Shown: positions 61,834 to 64,000 of the stretch, piece after piece
Layout of the letters: each line of letters begins with the position of its first letter
How positions within the stretch are numbered: the stretch's first letter is position 1
DNA from: Rhizobacter sp.
Lineage (GTDB): Bacteria; Pseudomonadota; Gammaproteobacteria; Burkholderiales; Burkholderiaceae_C
Assembly: GCA_019635355.1 (NCBI GenBank)
Contig: JAHBZQ010000001.1
Location: 4,216,001 to 4,280,000, forward strand
Reading direction: 5' to 3'
DNA: 64,000 nt
Made by a program: the position numbers and the translations under genes
Notes under the pieces: generated by a model
What the model was told of the DNA's origin: nothing
Database searches by the model: none
The model's input: only the letters and a program-made list of their open reading frames with translations

Positions 61834-61859
61834 AATGGGGCTTCGGCCCCATTTTTTTT
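61834..61859 (+). terminator. Intrinsic terminator of the porin gene
   Basis: ATGGGGC-TTCG-GCCCCAT is a stem with a UUCG tetraloop followed by eight T residues. Confidence 0.95.
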
Positions 61860-61933
61860 GCCAGGGTATGCCCCGATGAAGGGGGAGGGTGGTCGAGGCA
61901 AAGAATGAGTCTTCATCCGGAGTGACTCATCGC

Positions 61934-63499
61934 ATGAACGCAGTTGTTTCCCCTGTCGACGCCGCCTTGCTGCAGCAAGCGTTGGCGGTGTCCATGACGC
62001 GTGGCATGTCGGTGGCCCTGTGGGCCAGGCTCTTGCCGAATGCACCCGCGATCGTGAGCGAGCACGGCTCGCGCAGCTTTGCCGAGCTCAACGCACGCTG
62101 CAACCAGCTCGTGCGCGCGCTGCGTGCGCGGGGCCTGCAGGCGGGCGACGGCATCGCGCTCCTGTGCAGCAACCGCGTCGAGTTTGCCGAGGTGTTCTGG
62201 GCCTCGCGCCGCGCGGGCCTGCGCATCACACCGGTCAACTGGCACCTCACGGCCGACGAGGCCGCCTACATCGTCAACGACTGCGATGCCAAGGCGCTCT
62301 TCTTCGATGCACGCTTCACCGACATCGCGCAGGAGCTGCGCGAGAAGACGCACTGCACACGCTTCGCGATGGGCGGCAGCGTGCCGGGGTATGACGACTA
62401 CGAGGCCGCCTTGGCCGGCCAGGCCACCGACGACATCGCCGACCCGCAACTCGGCACCTCGATGCTCTATACCTCGGGCACGACCGGCCGCCCCAAGGGC
62501 GTGAACCGCGGCGCCGTGGCCGGCAGCCCCACCAGCGAAGCCGCCGCCTACGCCCCCGGTGAGAGCGTGCACCTGTGCACCGGGCCGCTCTATCACGCGG
62601 CGCCGCTCACCTTCTCGCTCGCCGTGCCCAACATGTTCGGTGCGGCGGTGGTGATGATGGACGGCTGGGACGCCGAGCGCGCGCTCGCGCTCATCGAGCA
62701 GCACCGCGTCACGCACACGCACATGGTGCCCACCATGTTCCACCGCCTGCTCGCGCTGCCCGAGGCCGTGCGCACTCGGCACGACCTGGGCTCGATGCGC
62801 TACGTGCTGCACGGTGCCGCGCCGTGCCCCGTCACGGTGAAGCGCCGCCTCATCGAATGGATCGGCCCCATCGTGCACGAGTACTACGCCGCCACCGAAG
62901 GCATGGGCTGCCTGGTGGACTCGCACACCTGGCTCGCCAAGCCCGGCACGGTGGGCCAGCCCGAGCCCGGGCACATCCGCATCCTCGGTGAAGACGGCCG
63001 CGAGATGCCGGCGGGCGACGTGGGCACCGTGTACCTGCGCGCGCCCGACGAAGGCCGTTTCAGCTACTACAAAGACCCGGCCAAGACCGCCAAGGCCTAC
63101 GAGGGCTCGCACTACACGCTGGGCGACATGGGCTACCTCGACGACGACGGCTTCCTCTTCCTCACCGACCGCAGCGCCCACCTCATCATCTCGGGCGGCG
63201 TGAACATCTACCCCGCCGAGGTCGAGGCCGTGCTGCTCACCCACCCGGCCGTGGCCGACGTTGGCGTGATCGGCGTGCCCAACGAGGAGTGGGGCGAAGA
63301 GGTGAAGGCGGTGGCGATGCTGCACGCCGGCCACGCCCCCTCGCCCGCGCTGGCGCAGGCGCTCATCGAGCACTGCCGCAGCCAGCTCGCGCACTTCAAG
63401 TGCCCGAAGAGCGTCGATTTCGTCGACGACCTGCCGCGGCTCGACAACGGCAAGCTCTACAAGCAGAAGCTGCGGGAGGCCTACCGCGCCAAGGGCTGA
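61934..63499 (+). CDS. Acyl-CoA synthetase (AMP-binding family)
   Basis: The 521-residue adenylate-forming enzyme activates a carboxylic acid to its CoA thioester. The A3 P-loop is YTSGTTGRPKGV, A5 is YYAATEGMG, A7 LGDMGYLDDDGFLFLTDR and A10 PRLDNGKLYKQKL with the catalytic Lys. The active-site layout is closest to fatty-acid or steroid side-chain CoA ligases (FadD family), but the substrate cannot be set. I start at the ATG at 61934; a GTG at 61889 is possible. Confidence 0.9.
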   Translation: MNAVVSPVDAALLQQALAVSMTRGMSVALWARLLPNAPAIVSEHGSRSFAELNARCNQLVRALRARGLQAGDGIALLCSNRVEFAEVFWASRRAGLRITPVNWHLTADEAAYIVNDCDAKALFFDARFTDIAQELREKTHCTRFAMGGSVPGYDDYEAALAGQATDDIADPQLGTSMLYTSGTTGRPKGVNRGAVAGSPTSEAAAYAPGESVHLCTGPLYHAAPLTFSLAVPNMFGAAVVMMDGWDAERALALIEQHRVTHTHMVPTMFHRLLALPEAVRTRHDLGSMRYVLHGAAPCPVTVKRRLIEWIGPIVHEYYAATEGMGCLVDSHTWLAKPGTVGQPEPGHIRILGEDGREMPAGDVGTVYLRAPDEGRFSYYKDPAKTAKAYEGSHYTLGDMGYLDDDGFLFLTDRSAHLIISGGVNIYPAEVEAVLLTHPAVADVGVIGVPNEEWGEEVKAVAMLHAGHAPSPALAQALIEHCRSQLAHFKCPKSVDFVDDLPRLDNGKLYKQKLREAYRAKG

Positions 63500-63688
63500 G
63501 CGGGCCCGCCGCGTTCTGCCAGCCGGCACCGGCGGCGGGCGCTGAGGCCGCCGTCGCAGCTGGGCGTGCCAATCTCGTCACGCTTTGCGCGGCTTTGCGA
63601 CCGATGCGGCGGCCATTCGACGTGGTGCCGCTCAAGGCCGCCGCCGGCCGACCCGATATCCCCGTTGAACTCCTACGCGCCCCGCGCC

Positions 63689-64000
63689 ATGTTTCAACGC
63701 GTCCATGCCCACTGGCGGGCCCTGCCTGCCACCACCCGCCTCTACGTCACCGCTGCCAGCGTGGCCGGGGCGTTGCTGGCGGCGTTGGGTGGCGGCACCT
63801 GGTGGATGCTGGAGCGGGCCTACACCACCAGCGTGCAGCTCGCCTACAGCGAGGTCGATGCCGCCTCGCAGCGCCTGAGCGACCGGGTGCAGCGCCTCTT
63901 CGACCAGCTCAACCAGACCGCGTCGCTCGTCAAGCACTACCAGGAAAACAGCGGCGGCGCCGACCTGGTGGCGATGGAGAAGAACGGCCTCCTGGTGCCG
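63689..64000 (+). CDS. N-terminal part of a membrane sensor protein (cut by window edge)
   Basis: The first 104 codons are visible. A short cytosolic start (FQRVHAHWRALPATTR) is followed by one transmembrane helix (about 18-37) and the beginning of a periplasmic helical region (SQRLSDRVQRLFDQLNQTASLVKHYQE). This layout is typical of membrane diguanylate cyclases, chemoreceptors or sensor kinases. The output domain is outside the window, so no function is assigned. Confidence 0.65.
   Translation, partial: MFQRVHAHWRALPATTRLYVTAASVAGALLAALGGGTWWMLERAYTTSVQLAYSEVDAASQRLSDRVQRLFDQLNQTASLVKHYQENSGGADLVAMEKNGLLVP

Overview
The window is 64 kb of high-GC DNA with gene-dense operons and GTG starts. 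Its gene content (three orphan tripartite-tricarboxylate receptors, two gram-negative general porins, dapF-DUF484-xerC order, EgtB/EgtD without EgtC, PL10 pectate lyase) points to a betaproteobacterium of the order Burkholderiales, probably a Rubrivivax/Rhizobacter/Leptothrix-like soil or plant-associated chromosome. There is no rRNA operon, prophage, CRISPR array or intact insertion sequence.

1-17 kb is mostly housekeeping: a NarL-type two-component pair, an AraC regulator, metK with a structured leader, two lipid A-type acyltransferases, dapF-DUF484-xerC, a MarR-thioesterase operon behind a 45-bp palindrome, rlmI, an Lrp regulator, glmS, acylphosphatase and a hybrid histidine kinase.

17-26.4 kb is the unusual part. 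One minus-strand locus runs from about 24.7 to 17.1 kb. It begins at a promoter/operator shared with a divergent helix-turn-helix gene, followed by an intrinsic terminator and an rRNA-type boxA. It then carries nine diverged cloverleaf tRNA genes, each for a different amino acid, and one 53-nt tRNA-like minihelix without an anticodon arm. These are interleaved with PcfJ-like, SEC-C (frameshifted), HNH nuclease and Clp-fold serine protease genes. The locus ends in slipin and the RNA ligase gene rtcB. Near-identical 41-bp inverted elements flank the tRNA-rich part. A plus-strand unknown gene at 25.5-26.3 kb ends at a hairpin that looks like a Cys anticodon arm on an extended stem. I interpret the locus as a tRNA backup and RNA-repair system.

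26.4-31 kb holds trans-aconitate methyltransferase, an SDR/TetR pair and ergothioneine biosynthesis (egtD-egtB).

31-52.6 kb is a pectin and hexuronate/aldarate catabolic island. It contains PL10 pectate lyase, a porin, a TRAP transporter, uronate dehydrogenase, aldarolactonase, galactarate and glucarate dehydratases, a GarL-type aldolase, tartronate semialdehyde reductase and glycerate 2-kinase. Together they give a complete route from galacturonate to pyruvate plus 2-phosphoglycerate. LacI and GntR regulators each have matching palindromes near their target genes. A block of unrelated small genes (34.8-36.9 kb) interrupts the island.

52.6-64 kb is miscellaneous: an AP2-like unknown protein, membrane proteins, a lipoprotein hydrolase, a TPR protein with HupE, a VOC protein, a TetR regulator, a porin, an acyl-CoA synthetase and the start of a sensor protein cut by the window edge.
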